A stretch of 64,000 bases of DNA from Rhodospirillaceae bacterium SYSU D60007. Its GTDB lineage: Bacteria > Pseudomonadota > Alphaproteobacteria > Reyranellales > Reyranellaceae. A program made the translations under genes and the position numbers. Of this stretch, positions 48,393-56,570 are shown piece after piece; the first letter of the stretch is position 1, and each line of letters opens with the position of its first letter. The notes below the pieces were generated by a model that did no database searches, was not told the origin of the DNA, and was given only the letters and a program-made list of their open reading frames with translations. Location: the NCBI GenBank assembly GCA_003574685.1, contig QOCQ01000012.1, forward strand, positions 1-64,000. The letters are read 5' to 3'.

Positions 48393-49721
48393 ATGGCCTT
48401 CAGCGCCGCCGAACGCCTGATCTCGCTGCGCTATCTGCGCGCCCGGCGGGAGGAGGGGTTCATCTCCATCATTGCGTGGTTCTCGCTGGTGGGCATCGCC
48501 CTTGGCGTCGGCACGTTGATCGTCGTCATGGCGGTGATGAACGGCTTCCGGATCGAGCTGCTCAACCAGATCACGGCCGTGAGCGGCCATCTCGGCGTCA
48601 CCTCGACACGCGGCCCATTGCCCGAGGACGATGCACTGCTCGACAAGGTGCGGCGGATACCGGGCGTCGCGTCCGTGAACCCCGTGGTCGAGGGGCAGGC
48701 CGTCGTGGTGTCGCGCGATGGCGTGCGCGGCGTGCTGGTGCGCGGCATCCCGCTGGACGACCTGAAGGCACGCGCCCCGATCGCCCGCTCGCTGACGCCG
48801 GCCGTGGCCAGCCGGCAGGGCGGCCGCGCGCGCGATGTCTGCGCGCCGCGCGAGAGCGCGACGACGGCGATAACCGATCGCGGGTCGCTGGACAGCCTTG
48901 CCGATCAGAACACGGTCGCCATCGGCGTGCGGCTGGCGGAGCTGCTGAACGTGCAGATCGGCGGAGAGATTTCCCTGATATCGCCGCGTGCGACCGATAC
49001 CCCGCTGGGCCGCCTGCAGAAGAAATGGGACCTGCGCGTGGGCGCGATCTTCGAAGTGGGCATGTTCGACTACGATTCGAACTTCATCTACATGCCGTTC
49101 GACCGGGCGCAGGACTTCTTCGACATGCAGCGCCGGGTATCGCTGCTGGAGGTCTTTGCGAGCGATCCGGGCGACTATCTCCGGCTGGAGCCGCAGATCT
49201 CCGAGGCGCTGGAGTGGCGCGCCTATGCGTTCGACTGGGTCGAAGCCAATGCCGGCTTCTTCAACACGGTGCGGGTGCAGACCAACGTGATGTTCCTGGT
49301 CCTGACGCTGATCATTCTGGTGGCGGCGTTCAATATCGTGTCCAGCCTGATGATGCTGGTGCGCACCAAGGGCCCTGACATCGCGATCCTGCGCACGGTG
49401 GGGGCATCGCGCGGCCAGATCCTGCGGATCTTCCTGGCCGACGGCATGGGCATCGGGATCGCCGGCGTGGGGCTGGGCGTCGTGCTGGGGCTGCTGTTCG
49501 TGCGCAACATCGAGGCGCTGCGCCAGTGGCTGCAATCGACCTTCGGCGTTTGCCTGTTCGATCCGCAGCTCTATCTGCTTTCCGAGCTGCCGGCCCGCAT
49601 CTCCGCCGGGGAGGTGGCGGTCATCGCCGGCATGGCGCTGGTCTTCGCGTTCGTGGCGACGCTCTACCCCGCCTGGACCGCCACCCGCCTCGACCCCGTA
49701 GAGGGCCTGCGCCGTGGGTAG
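48393..49721 (+). CDS. LolC/LolE-type lipoprotein-releasing permease, copy 1
   Basis: The 442-residue ABC permease has one N-terminal helix (ISIIAWFSLVGIALGVGTLIVVMAV), a periplasmic MacB-like domain of about 230 residues and three C-terminal helices (FLVLTLIILVAAFNIVSSL, then MGIGIAGVGLGVVLGLLF and the last one before LYPAWTATRLDPVEGLRRG). It contains the cytoplasmic coupling segment [25 protein letters not shown]. It extracts lipoproteins from the inner membrane with LolD. About 20 extra residues (near 145-165) relative to its neighbour include an Arg-rich, cysteine-containing stretch. Confidence 0.92.
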   Translation: MAFSAAERLISLRYLRARREEGFISIIAWFSLVGIALGVGTLIVVMAVMNGFRIELLNQITAVSGHLGVTSTRGPLPEDDALLDKVRRIPGVASVNPVVEGQAVVVSRDGVRGVLVRGIPLDDLKARAPIARSLTPAVASRQGGRARDVCAPRESATTAITDRGSLDSLADQNTVAIGVRLAELLNVQIGGEISLISPRATDTPLGRLQKKWDLRVGAIFEVGMFDYDSNFIYMPFDRAQDFFDMQRRVSLLEVFASDPGDYLRLEPQISEALEWRAYAFDWVEANAGFFNTVRVQTNVMFLVLTLIILVAAFNIVSSLMMLVRTKGPDIAILRTVGASRGQILRIFLADGMGIGIAGVGLGVVLGLLFVRNIEALRQWLQSTFGVCLFDPQLYLLSELPARISAGEVAVIAGMALVFAFVATLYPAWTATRLDPVEGLRRG

Positions 49722-49738
49722 CCTCCTGCAAGACCCTC

Positions 49739-49857
49739 CCTTCCCCCGGAGGGGGAAGGTGCCCGAAGGGCGGAAGGGGGATGGTGCAACAGGCACCGTG
49801 CTTGTTGAGGCATCCCCCTTCCGGCGCTGCGCGCCACCTTCCCCCTCCGGGGGAAGG
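49739..49857. repeat. REPIN-like paired-hairpin element between the two lol permease genes
   Basis: Hairpins 49739-49759 and 49837-49857 (CCTTCCCCC arms) form the shortest copy, 119 bases. The left arm has the GCCCGAAGGGC sub-hairpin and the right arm has the GGCGCTGCGCGCC one, the same orientation as the copy at 42.7 kb. It fills nearly all of the 147-base spacer. Confidence 0.85.
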
Positions 49858-49868
49858 CAGAAAGCGCC

Positions 49869-51131
49869 ATGAGCCTCTTTCCCACCCTGCCCGAGCGGAT
49901 GATCGCGATGCGCTATCTACGCACGCGGGAGAAGGACGGGTTTATCTCCTTCATCGCGATCTTCTCGCTGATCGGCGTTGCGCTGGGGGTGGCCACGCTG
50001 ATCGTGGTGCTGAGCGTGATGAACGGCTTTCGCGGGCAGCTCTATGACCGCATTCTCGGCATGAACGGCCACATCCAGATCGCGCCGGAGAAGGGTGTGA
50101 TCACGGACTGGGAGTCAGTTGCCGAGCGCGTGGCCCGCGTGCCCTTCGTGATGGCGGTGACGCCCGTGGCGGAGCGGCAGACGATGCTCACGACTGAGAA
50201 CGCAACGCGCGCGCTCACCCTGCGCGGCATCCGCGCCGAGGACCTGGAACGACGCGAGATCATCGCGCAGAACATCGTCAGCGGCTCGCTGGCCGGCTTC
50301 ACGGACAAGAACAATCCCATCGTGCTGGGCGAAAGGCTGCGGCAGGGGCTGGGCCTGCGCGCTGGCGAGCAGATCCGCGTCGTTGCCTATGTGCGCGACG
50401 ACAAGGGCGGCGTGCAGACGCGCTCGGTCACCTACGAGATCGTGGCCAGCTTCCTGACGCGGCGGTTCGAGTTCGACAATGCGCTGGGTTTCGTGCCGCT
50501 GGACCTCTTCCAGGAGGATTTCGGCCTGGCCGAGGATGCCGTGACCTCGATCGACATCATGGTCGCCGATGCGGCGCGTGCGGGCGAGATGGTGCCGCAG
50601 GTACGCGAACAGCTTGATCGCGAAGGGCTGCGGGTCAGCGACTGGCGCACCCGCAACGCCCGCCTGGTGGGCGCGCTGGAGCTGGAACGGGTGATGATGT
50701 TCCTGATCCTGGGCCTGATCGTGCTGGTCGCCTCGATGAACGTGATCGCGAGCTTCACCATGCTGGTGCGCACCAAGGGCAGGGGCATCGCCATTTTGCG
50801 TACCGTGGGGGCGACACGCGGCGGCGTGGTGCGCATCTTCTTTCTCGCCAGCGCCAGCGTCGGCGTGGTGGGCACGCTGGCCGGCGCCGCCTTGGGCCTG
50901 CTGATCTGCGCCAATATGAAGCCGATCGGCGCGCTGCTGACGCAAATCACCGGCGGACCGCTGCGCGGCGGCGCCGAGGTGGAGTTCCTGGCCACGCTGC
51001 CGGTGCGGGTGCAGGCGGGTGAGGTTGCAGCGATCCTCGTGCTGGCGCTGGCACTGTCGCTGGCCGCTGCCATCTACCCGGCGCGGCGGGCGGCACGGCT
51101 CGATCCGGTGGAGGCCCTGCGCTATGAATGA
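49869..51131 (+). CDS. LolC/LolE-type lipoprotein-releasing permease, copy 2
   Basis: The 420-residue paralogue of the preceding gene has the same topology: N-terminal helix ([26 protein letters not shown]), periplasmic domain, coupling segment [25 protein letters not shown] and three C-terminal helices. Many alphaproteobacteria have a single LolC/E-like protein; two tandem members suggest a heterodimeric LolCDE complex here. The stop overlaps the lolD start by 8 bases. Confidence 0.92.
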   Translation: MSLFPTLPERMIAMRYLRTREKDGFISFIAIFSLIGVALGVATLIVVLSVMNGFRGQLYDRILGMNGHIQIAPEKGVITDWESVAERVARVPFVMAVTPVAERQTMLTTENATRALTLRGIRAEDLERREIIAQNIVSGSLAGFTDKNNPIVLGERLRQGLGLRAGEQIRVVAYVRDDKGGVQTRSVTYEIVASFLTRRFEFDNALGFVPLDLFQEDFGLAEDAVTSIDIMVADAARAGEMVPQVREQLDREGLRVSDWRTRNARLVGALELERVMMFLILGLIVLVASMNVIASFTMLVRTKGRGIAILRTVGATRGGVVRIFFLASASVGVVGTLAGAALGLLICANMKPIGALLTQITGGPLRGGAEVEFLATLPVRVQAGEVAAILVLALALSLAAAIYPARRAARLDPVEALRYE

Positions 51132-51810
51132 GCAGGCAACCGCGCTGGCCCTGCGCGACATCAGGCGCACCTTCCGCCAGGGCGACAGGGCACTGGAGGT
51201 GCTGGCCGGCGTGTCGCTTGACCTGATGCCGGGCGAGATCGTGGCGCTGGTGGGACCCTCAGGCGCCGGCAAGTCCACGCTGCTGCACATCGCCGGTTTG
51301 CTGGAGAAGCCGGATGGCGGTGATGTGCTGCTGGCCGGCCGGCCGGCCGCGTCCCTGTCGGACGCTGAGCGCACGGCGCTGCGCGGCCGGTATCTCGGCT
51401 TCGTCTATCAGTACCATCACCTGCTGCCCGAGTTCTCGGCGCTGGAGAACGTGATGCTGCCGCAGATGCTGATCGGCACATCCCGGCGCGAAGCCCGCAA
51501 GCGCGCCCGCGAATTGCTGAAGATGGTCGGGCTTTCGGAGCGCGAAAGCCACCGGCCGGCGCGTCTCTCGGGCGGTGAGCAGCAGCGGGTCGCCATTGCC
51601 CGGGCCGTGGCTAATGGGCCGCGCGTTCTGCTGGCCGACGAGCCTACCGGCAATCTCGACCACGCGACATCCGATGCCGTATTCCGCCAGTTGCTGGCGC
51701 TCACCCGCGGCGCCGGCCTGGCTGCGCTGGTCGCCACGCACAATCCCGAGCTGGCCGCCCGCATGGACCGCGTCGTACGGCTGGAAAGCGGCATGCTGGT
51801 CGCGGCATGA
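51124..51810 (+). CDS. lolD: Lipoprotein-releasing ABC transporter ATP-binding protein
   Basis: The 228-residue ATPase has Walker [10 protein letters not shown] (44-52), Q-loop [19 protein letters not shown], signature [14 protein letters not shown], Walker [13 protein letters not shown] and an H-loop in VATHN. It powers lipoprotein transfer to LolA with the two upstream permeases. The start ATG at 51124 lies inside the end of the permease gene, showing translational coupling. Confidence 0.96.
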   Translation: MNEQATALALRDIRRTFRQGDRALEVLAGVSLDLMPGEIVALVGPSGAGKSTLLHIAGLLEKPDGGDVLLAGRPAASLSDAERTALRGRYLGFVYQYHHLLPEFSALENVMLPQMLIGTSRREARKRARELLKMVGLSERESHRPARLSGGEQQRVAIARAVANGPRVLLADEPTGNLDHATSDAVFRQLLALTRGAGLAALVATHNPELAARMDRVVRLESGMLVAA

Positions 51811-51903
51811 GGGACATTCTGCCTCTGGCCATGCCGGGCCGGTTCGGTGCAGGCTGGGCCCCGAGGAAGCGTGCGATAATTCCGCTTGCGATGGAGGGAA
51901 AAA

Positions 51904-53334
51904 ATGGCCGACCACCTGAACTTTTACATCGACGGCGCCTGGGTCGCGCCGGCTGAGCCGAAGCCGTTCGACGTGATCAATCCGGCCACGGAGGAACCGT
52001 GCGCCCGCATCAGCCTGGGTTCGGCCAAGGATGTCGATCGGGCCGTGAAAGCGGCCAAGGCGGCGTTCCCGAAATTCTCGCGCACCAGCCGCGAGGAGCG
52101 GGTGGCGCTGCTGGAGGCGATCGTGGCGGCCTACAAGAAGCGCTATGACGACATTGCCAAGGCAATTTCGATGGAAATGGGCGCGCCGATGACGCTCGCC
52201 ACCAAGGCCCAGGCGGCGACGGGCGTCGGGCATCTGAACCAGATGATCAAGGTGCTGAAGGAGTTCAGCTTCGAGGAGCAGCGCGGCAGCACGTTGCTGG
52301 CCAAGGAGCCGGTCGGCGTGTGTGGCTTCATCACGCCGTGGAACTGGCCGATCAACCAGATCGTCTGCAAGGTCGCGCCGGCGCTGGCGGCGGGCTGCAC
52401 GATGGTGCTGAAGCCCAGCGAGATTGCGCCGCTCAACGCCATCCTGTTCGCCGAGGTCCTGCACGACGCCGGCGTTCCCAGGGGCGTGTTCAACCTCGTG
52501 AACGGCGACGGGCCGACGGTGGGCCAGGCGATCGCATCCCACCCCGATGTCGACATGGTGTCGTTCACCGGCTCGACCCGCGCCGGCGTGCAGGTCGCGA
52601 AGGCGGCGGCTGATACAGTCAAGCGTGTGCACCAGGAGCTGGGCGGCAAGTCGGCCAATATCGTGCTGCCCGACGCCGATCTGGAGAAGGCGGTGTCCAG
52701 CGGCGTTGTGCAGGTCATGCGCAATAGCGGCCAGTCCTGCAACGCGCCCACCCGCATGTTCGTGCAGGCGGCCCAGCACGACCGTGCCGCCGCCATCGCC
52801 AAAAAGGCGGCCGAAGGCATGAAGGTCGGCGATCCGCAGGCGGCCGACACGGCGCTGGGCCCAGTGGTGAGCGAGGCGCAGTTCAAGAAGATTCAGCGCC
52901 TGATCGAGGCGGGGATCGCTGAGGGCGCCACGGTGGTAACCGGCGGGCCGGGCCGTCCGGAAGGCTTCAACCGCGGCTACTACGTGCGACCCACCGTGTT
53001 CGCCAACGTACGCAACGACATGACGATCGCTCGCGAGGAGATCTTTGGGCCTGTTCTGGCGATCCTGCCCTATGAGACCGAAGAGCAGGCCATCACCATG
53101 GCCAATGACACGCCCTACGGCCTCGCCGCCTATGTCCAGGCAGGCAGCCCCGAACAGGCGCGCAAGGTCGCGGCGCAGTTGCGGGCCGGCAACGTGCATC
53201 TCAATGGCGCGCCGATCGACGTCGCCGCGCCATTCGGCGGCTACAAGCAGTCGGGCAACGGCCGCGAGTACGGCGAATGGGGCCTCGACGAGTTCCTCGA
53301 GCTGAAGGCCGTGATGGGCGTGCAGGCGGCGTAA
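51904..53334 (+). CDS. Aldehyde dehydrogenase family protein
   Basis: The 476-residue NAD(P)-dependent enzyme has the complete catalytic set: N147 in PWNWP, K170 in LKPSE, FTGSTRAG, E245 in QELGGKS and nucleophile C279 in NSGQSCNAPT. The ATG at 51904 has GGAGGGAAAAA directly upstream. It oxidises an aldehyde to the acid; the substrate cannot be told from motifs. It lies 93 bases after lolD with a changed functional theme, so it is probably its own unit. Confidence 0.93.
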   Translation: MADHLNFYIDGAWVAPAEPKPFDVINPATEEPCARISLGSAKDVDRAVKAAKAAFPKFSRTSREERVALLEAIVAAYKKRYDDIAKAISMEMGAPMTLATKAQAATGVGHLNQMIKVLKEFSFEEQRGSTLLAKEPVGVCGFITPWNWPINQIVCKVAPALAAGCTMVLKPSEIAPLNAILFAEVLHDAGVPRGVFNLVNGDGPTVGQAIASHPDVDMVSFTGSTRAGVQVAKAAADTVKRVHQELGGKSANIVLPDADLEKAVSSGVVQVMRNSGQSCNAPTRMFVQAAQHDRAAAIAKKAAEGMKVGDPQAADTALGPVVSEAQFKKIQRLIEAGIAEGATVVTGGPGRPEGFNRGYYVRPTVFANVRNDMTIAREEIFGPVLAILPYETEEQAITMANDTPYGLAAYVQAGSPEQARKVAAQLRAGNVHLNGAPIDVAAPFGGYKQSGNGREYGEWGLDEFLELKAVMGVQAA

Positions 53335-53344
53335 CGCTTCACCG

Positions 53345-53383
53345 GCTCCGGCAGGATCTCAGTCGGTCTGATCCTGCCGGAGC
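53345..53383. terminator. Bidirectional stem at a convergent gene end
   Basis: A perfect 14-bp inverted repeat (GCTCCGGCAGGATC at 53345-53358 with its complement at 53370-53383, 11-base loop) lies 11 bases after the aldehyde dehydrogenase stop and covers the last codons of the minus-strand gene. There is no long T-run, but the position between convergent genes suggests transcription ends here from both sides. Confidence 0.55.
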
Positions 53384-53664
53384 AGTTCCTCGACGATTGT
53401 ATCCCATTCGCGCTCCAGCGGCTCGGTGGCAGCAGGGCGCTGCGCGCGCCCGTACCAGTAGCGGGCATTCGACAGATCGCCTTCGACGCGATGCAGATGC
53501 GCGTGCACCCAGGCGCAGGACTGGTCATCCTCATGGGCCTGCACGATCTCGTGCGCCCTGTTCCAGTCGCCCTTGGCCGTCCACCACAAGGCCTGCAGGG
53601 GCGGCGACAGGCCCTTCTGCGGCTGCTCCGCGTCCAGTGCCCCCTTGAAGCTGGCGACATCCAT
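53359..53664 (-). CDS. Conserved hypothetical protein, TPR-like
   Basis: The 101-residue protein is rich in Trp and Ala. Its pattern LQALWWTAKGDWNRAHEIVQ, then SCAWVHAHLHRVEGDLSNARYWYGRA, looks like two tetratricopeptide-like helix pairs. I recall the same layout in a widespread uncharacterised family but know no function. There is no signal peptide. It is divergent from the DUF2157 gene across a 97-base gap and convergent with the aldehyde dehydrogenase. Confidence 0.7.
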   Translation of the reverse strand: MDVASFKGALDAEQPQKGLSPPLQALWWTAKGDWNRAHEIVQAHEDDQSCAWVHAHLHRVEGDLSNARYWYGRAQRPAATEPLEREWDTIVEELLRQDQTD

Positions 53665-53726
53665 CTGACCGCTCCGAAAAATCGTCTGTTTTCAAGGCTG
53701 CCTCTCACTGCGCGTTCTGTCATCCG

Positions 53727-53757
53727 TTGACAAATAGTGAGTAATTGCTCATATAGC
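53727..53757 (+). promoter_or_regulatory. Strong promoter directly abutting the DUF2157 start codon
   Basis: A perfect -35 box TTGACA (53727-53732) is followed at 17 bases by CATATA (53750-53755) or at 19 bases by TATAGC (53752-53757). The ATG is at 53762, only 4-6 bases beyond, so transcription should begin at or next to the A of the start codon. This implies a leaderless mRNA. Confidence 0.6.
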
Positions 53758-53761
53758 GGAA

Positions 53762-54934
53762 ATGTTCGCAAACCGCTATCTGGGTCGCTGGCGTGATGCT
53801 GGGCTGATCGACGATGAAGCCGCCAGGCGAATCACGGCTTGGGAGGCCTCGCAGGCGCGCCCCGTCTGGCTGTGGGCGCTGGCGGGCCTCGGCGCGTTCG
53901 CGCTCTGCATGGGCGTGCTGGCCATCGTTGCCGCCAATTGGGAGCGCATCCCGGGCTGGCTCAAGATCGCGGCCAACCTTTCGCTCAATACCGCAGCTGC
54001 GCTGGCGCTGCTGCTGGCGTGGACGCGGGGATGGCAGAAGACGCGCGAATTGCTGGCACTGATTCTCGCCGGCCTGGTGCTGAGCGGCATCGCCCTGATC
54101 AGTCAGGTCTATCAGCTCGACGGCGAGGTCTGGCAGGCGCTGCTGATCTGGCTGGCAAGCTGCACGCCGTTCGTTGTGCTGGCCACGCGCAGCCGCCTGC
54201 TTGGCATTGCGTGGGCGCTTGCCGCGGCCGCCACTTACATCGCCGGGATCGAGAAGCTGGAAAGCTTCCTGGGAAGCGTCCTGCAGGGCGAGGCGATGAT
54301 CCTGCTGGTATGGGTGCCCGCCCTGTTGCTGCTTGTTGCCGGCCTCGCGCGCCGGTGGCTGCCCGAAGGGCGAGCCCAGGGAGATGCGATCATCGGCTGC
54401 GGCGTGCTGGGGCTGCTGTTTGCCGCCAGCTTTCCGCAGCTCATCGTGTTCAGGCCCGCCCAGGAAGCGGGCACCGCCATCGCGATCGTCCTCAGCCTGC
54501 TCGTGGCAGCTCTGTTGTGGCGGGAAGCACAGCGCGGCAAACGCGGTGCTTCAGCCCTCCTTATCATCGTCCTTGTCGGCCTGGGCACGTGGCTGGCCAC
54601 CATCGCCATCTGGCGCCTGTTCGGCAGCGAGGGCGGCGCGTTCTGGCAACGTCGGCACGAGGACGCCCTGCCGCATCTGCTTGCCGCGCTGGCGTTCATT
54701 GCCTTCTGGGCGACGGTGAGTTGGCTGGCGTTGCGCGCGGGCCGCCGGGCGCTTTTCGCCGCGGCCTTTGCCGTCATCGTGGTGCGCGTCTTCATCCTCT
54801 ACTGGGAAGCCTTTGGCGGCCTGCTCAACACCGGCATGGGTCTGATCGGCGGCGGGCTGCTGTGCCTGGGGCTGGCGGCGGCGGGCTGGCACATCGCACG
54901 CCGAAGCGGCCGGCCCGTGGAGGCGGCGATATGA
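53762..54934 (+). CDS. DUF2157 domain-containing membrane protein
   Basis: The 390-residue protein starts with a short cytoplasmic segment (LIDDEAARRITAWEASQ), typical of DUF2157. About 11 hydrophobic helices follow (first WLWALAGLGAFALCMGVLAIVAANWERIPGWLKIAAN). No catalytic residues are evident. No alternative start with a good ribosome site exists nearby, consistent with leaderless translation. The next gene overlaps by 4 bases. DUF2157 and GDYXXLXY genes are commonly paired, which suggests a shared but unknown envelope role. Confidence 0.88.
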   Translation: MFANRYLGRWRDAGLIDDEAARRITAWEASQARPVWLWALAGLGAFALCMGVLAIVAANWERIPGWLKIAANLSLNTAAALALLLAWTRGWQKTRELLALILAGLVLSGIALISQVYQLDGEVWQALLIWLASCTPFVVLATRSRLLGIAWALAAAATYIAGIEKLESFLGSVLQGEAMILLVWVPALLLLVAGLARRWLPEGRAQGDAIIGCGVLGLLFAASFPQLIVFRPAQEAGTAIAIVLSLLVAALLWREAQRGKRGASALLIIVLVGLGTWLATIAIWRLFGSEGGAFWQRRHEDALPHLLAALAFIAFWATVSWLALRAGRRALFAAAFAVIVVRVFILYWEAFGGLLNTGMGLIGGGLLCLGLAAAGWHIARRSGRPVEAAI

Positions 54935-55503
54935 AACGCCTGACGCTCGTCCTGATGATGCTGGCGCTGGCATTGCCGCTGGCCGTGCTGGGGCTGATGG
55001 TGGCCGAGGCCGAACGGGCCCGTGCGGATGCCGGCGTCATCCGTGTCGCCATCCGCGGCTATGACCCGCGCGACCCGCTGCGCGGCCACTATCTGCGCTA
55101 CCAGTTCGACTGGAACGCCGAGACGCCATTCGTCGGCGAAGTGCGCCGGCTCTGCGTGCTGTCGGCGCCGCCAAGCCAGCCGTCCCGCGTGCGGCCGCTG
55201 GCCGAGGGCGCTTCTACGGCAGGGTGTGTGCTCGTGCTCAACGGCCGGGGTCAGGTGCTGGCCGAAGCGCGGCGTACGGAGCCGGGCGAAACAGGGCCCG
55301 CGGGCCGGCTGCAGTTCACGCCCAAGGGCGTCGAGAGCGGCCGCCTCTACGTGCCGGAGGAGCACGCGCGGGAACTGGAACGGCTTTTGCGCGAGGACAG
55401 CGTGCGGCTGACGATTGATCTCGCCGTCCGCCGCGACGGCCACGCCGGCATCCGGGCGTGGCACATCGACGGCAAGACGGTCGAGGCCTTCTTCGCGCGT
55501 TAG
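54931..55503 (+). CDS. GDYXXLXY domain-containing protein
   Basis: The 190-residue protein has an N-terminal membrane anchor (residues 4-27) and a soluble domain with the defining motif, seen here as RGHYLRYQF (residues 50-58, histidine instead of the usual aspartate), and a C-terminal basic/hydrophobic strand (GKTVEAFFAR). It is likely periplasmic and membrane-tethered. It starts within the DUF2157 stop (ATGA) and its own stop shares bases with the rpoH stop on the other strand (TTAG). Function unknown. Confidence 0.82.
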   Translation: MKRLTLVLMMLALALPLAVLGLMVAEAERARADAGVIRVAIRGYDPRDPLRGHYLRYQFDWNAETPFVGEVRRLCVLSAPPSQPSRVRPLAEGASTAGCVLVLNGRGQVLAEARRTEPGETGPAGRLQFTPKGVESGRLYVPEEHARELERLLREDSVRLTIDLAVRRDGHAGIRAWHIDGKTVEAFFAR

Positions 55504-56390
55504 GCGCGGGCGGCCTGCACGACGGCGTTCTTCATCGCGCGCTGGAGCTTCTCGAAGGCCCGCACCTCGATCTGGCGCACGCGCTCGCGGCTGATCTTGA
55601 ACTCGTCCGACAGGTCTTCGAGCGTCTTGGGCTCGTCGATCAGCCGGCGCTGCGTCAGGATGTGCCGCTCGCGGTCCGACAGCGTACGCATCGCGTCGGT
55701 CAGCAGGGCCCGGCGCTGCTCCAGCTCCTGGCTCTCGGAGAAGCGCGCTTCCTGGTCGGGCGTGTCGTCGACCAGCCAGTCCTGCCACTCCGACTCGCCG
55801 TCGGTGCGGGTCGGCGCGTTCAGCGACTGGTCAGGCGCCGTCAGGCGGCGGTTCATGTTGACCACCTCGTCCTCGGGCACGCCCAGCCGGTGCGCGATCT
55901 TTTTTACCTGCTCGGGGTTGAGATCGCCTTCCTCGATTGCCTGCATCTGGCCCTTGATCTTGCGCAGGTTGAAGAAAAGCTTCTTCTGCGCCGCCGTGGT
56001 GCCCATCTTCACCAGCGACCAGCTATGCAGGATGTATTCCTGAATCGAGGCGCGGATCCACCACATGGCATAGGTCGCCAGCCGGAAGCCGCGGTCCGGA
56101 TCGAAGCGCTTCACCGCCTGCATCATGCCGACATTGCCCTCGGAGATGAGCTCACCGATGGGCAATCCGTAGCCGCGGTAGCCCATGGCGATCTTGGCCA
56201 CCAGCCGCAGATGCGAGGTGACCAGCTTGTGCGCCGCGTCGGTGTCATTGTGCTCGCGCCAGCGCTTGGCGAGGATGTACTCCTCGTCCTGCGACAGCAT
56301 CGGGAATTTGCGAATCTCCTGCAGATATCGGGTCAGGTTCCCGTCTGGCGACAGGCTGACAACGGCAGGCAGTGCGGCAGCAGTAGCCAT
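55500..56390 (-). CDS. rpoH: RNA polymerase sigma-32 factor
   Basis: The 296-residue sigma factor has region 1.2 (LTRYLQEIRKFPMLSQDEEYILAKRW), region 2 (LRLVAKIAMGYRGYG...RFDPDRGFRLATYAMWWIRASIQEYIL), the RpoH box QKKLFFNLR (135-143), and region 4 with its HTH (TLEDLSDEFKISRERVRQIEVRAFEKL). It directs transcription of heat-shock genes. GGAGGGGA lies just before the ATG at 56390. The promoter overlaps a CIRCE operator, and the 5' leader is about 110 bases. The gene ends tail-to-tail with the GDYXXLXY gene, the stops overlapping. Confidence 0.97.
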   Translation of the reverse strand: MATAAALPAVVSLSPDGNLTRYLQEIRKFPMLSQDEEYILAKRWREHNDTDAAHKLVTSHLRLVAKIAMGYRGYGLPIGELISEGNVGMMQAVKRFDPDRGFRLATYAMWWIRASIQEYILHSWSLVKMGTTAAQKKLFFNLRKIKGQMQAIEEGDLNPEQVKKIAHRLGVPEDEVVNMNRRLTAPDQSLNAPTRTDGESEWQDWLVDDTPDQEARFSESQELEQRRALLTDAMRTLSDRERHILTQRRLIDEPKTLEDLSDEFKISRERVRQIEVRAFEKLQRAMKNAVVQAARA

Positions 56391-56480
56391 ATCTCCCCTC
56401 CGGTTGCGTGCGGGACTCCCAAGCGGCTGCCCCGTACGTAGCGGAACGCGTCAGGTAACGCGGTGGCTCCCAGCCCAGCA

Positions 56481-56507
56481 TTGGCACTCGGATACCACGA
56501 GTGCCAA
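56481..56507. promoter_or_regulatory. CIRCE operator (HrcA-binding) at rpoH
   Basis: TTGGCACTC (56481-56489) and GAGTGCCAA (56499-56507) are perfect inverted repeats with exactly 9 bases between, against the known CIRCE consensus TTAGCACTC-N9-GAGTGCTAA. The site begins right after the predicted -10 box of rpoH and covers the expected transcription start, the classic position for HrcA repression. Confidence 0.88.
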
Positions 56508-56536
56508 AATATATGCTGCGCTGCGGCGTCACGCAA
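56508..56536 (-). promoter_or_regulatory. rpoH promoter
   Basis: On the minus strand TTGCGT (56536-56531) and TATATT (56513-56508) are spaced by 17 bases. The start of transcription should fall near 56501, inside the CIRCE element. An overlapping CTTGCGT...CAGCATAT pair at 12 bases also has some sigma-32 character, so autoregulation is conceivable. Confidence 0.65.
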
Positions 56537-56570
56537 GCACGATACCCGAGTAAACATGTCGGAAATGTGT

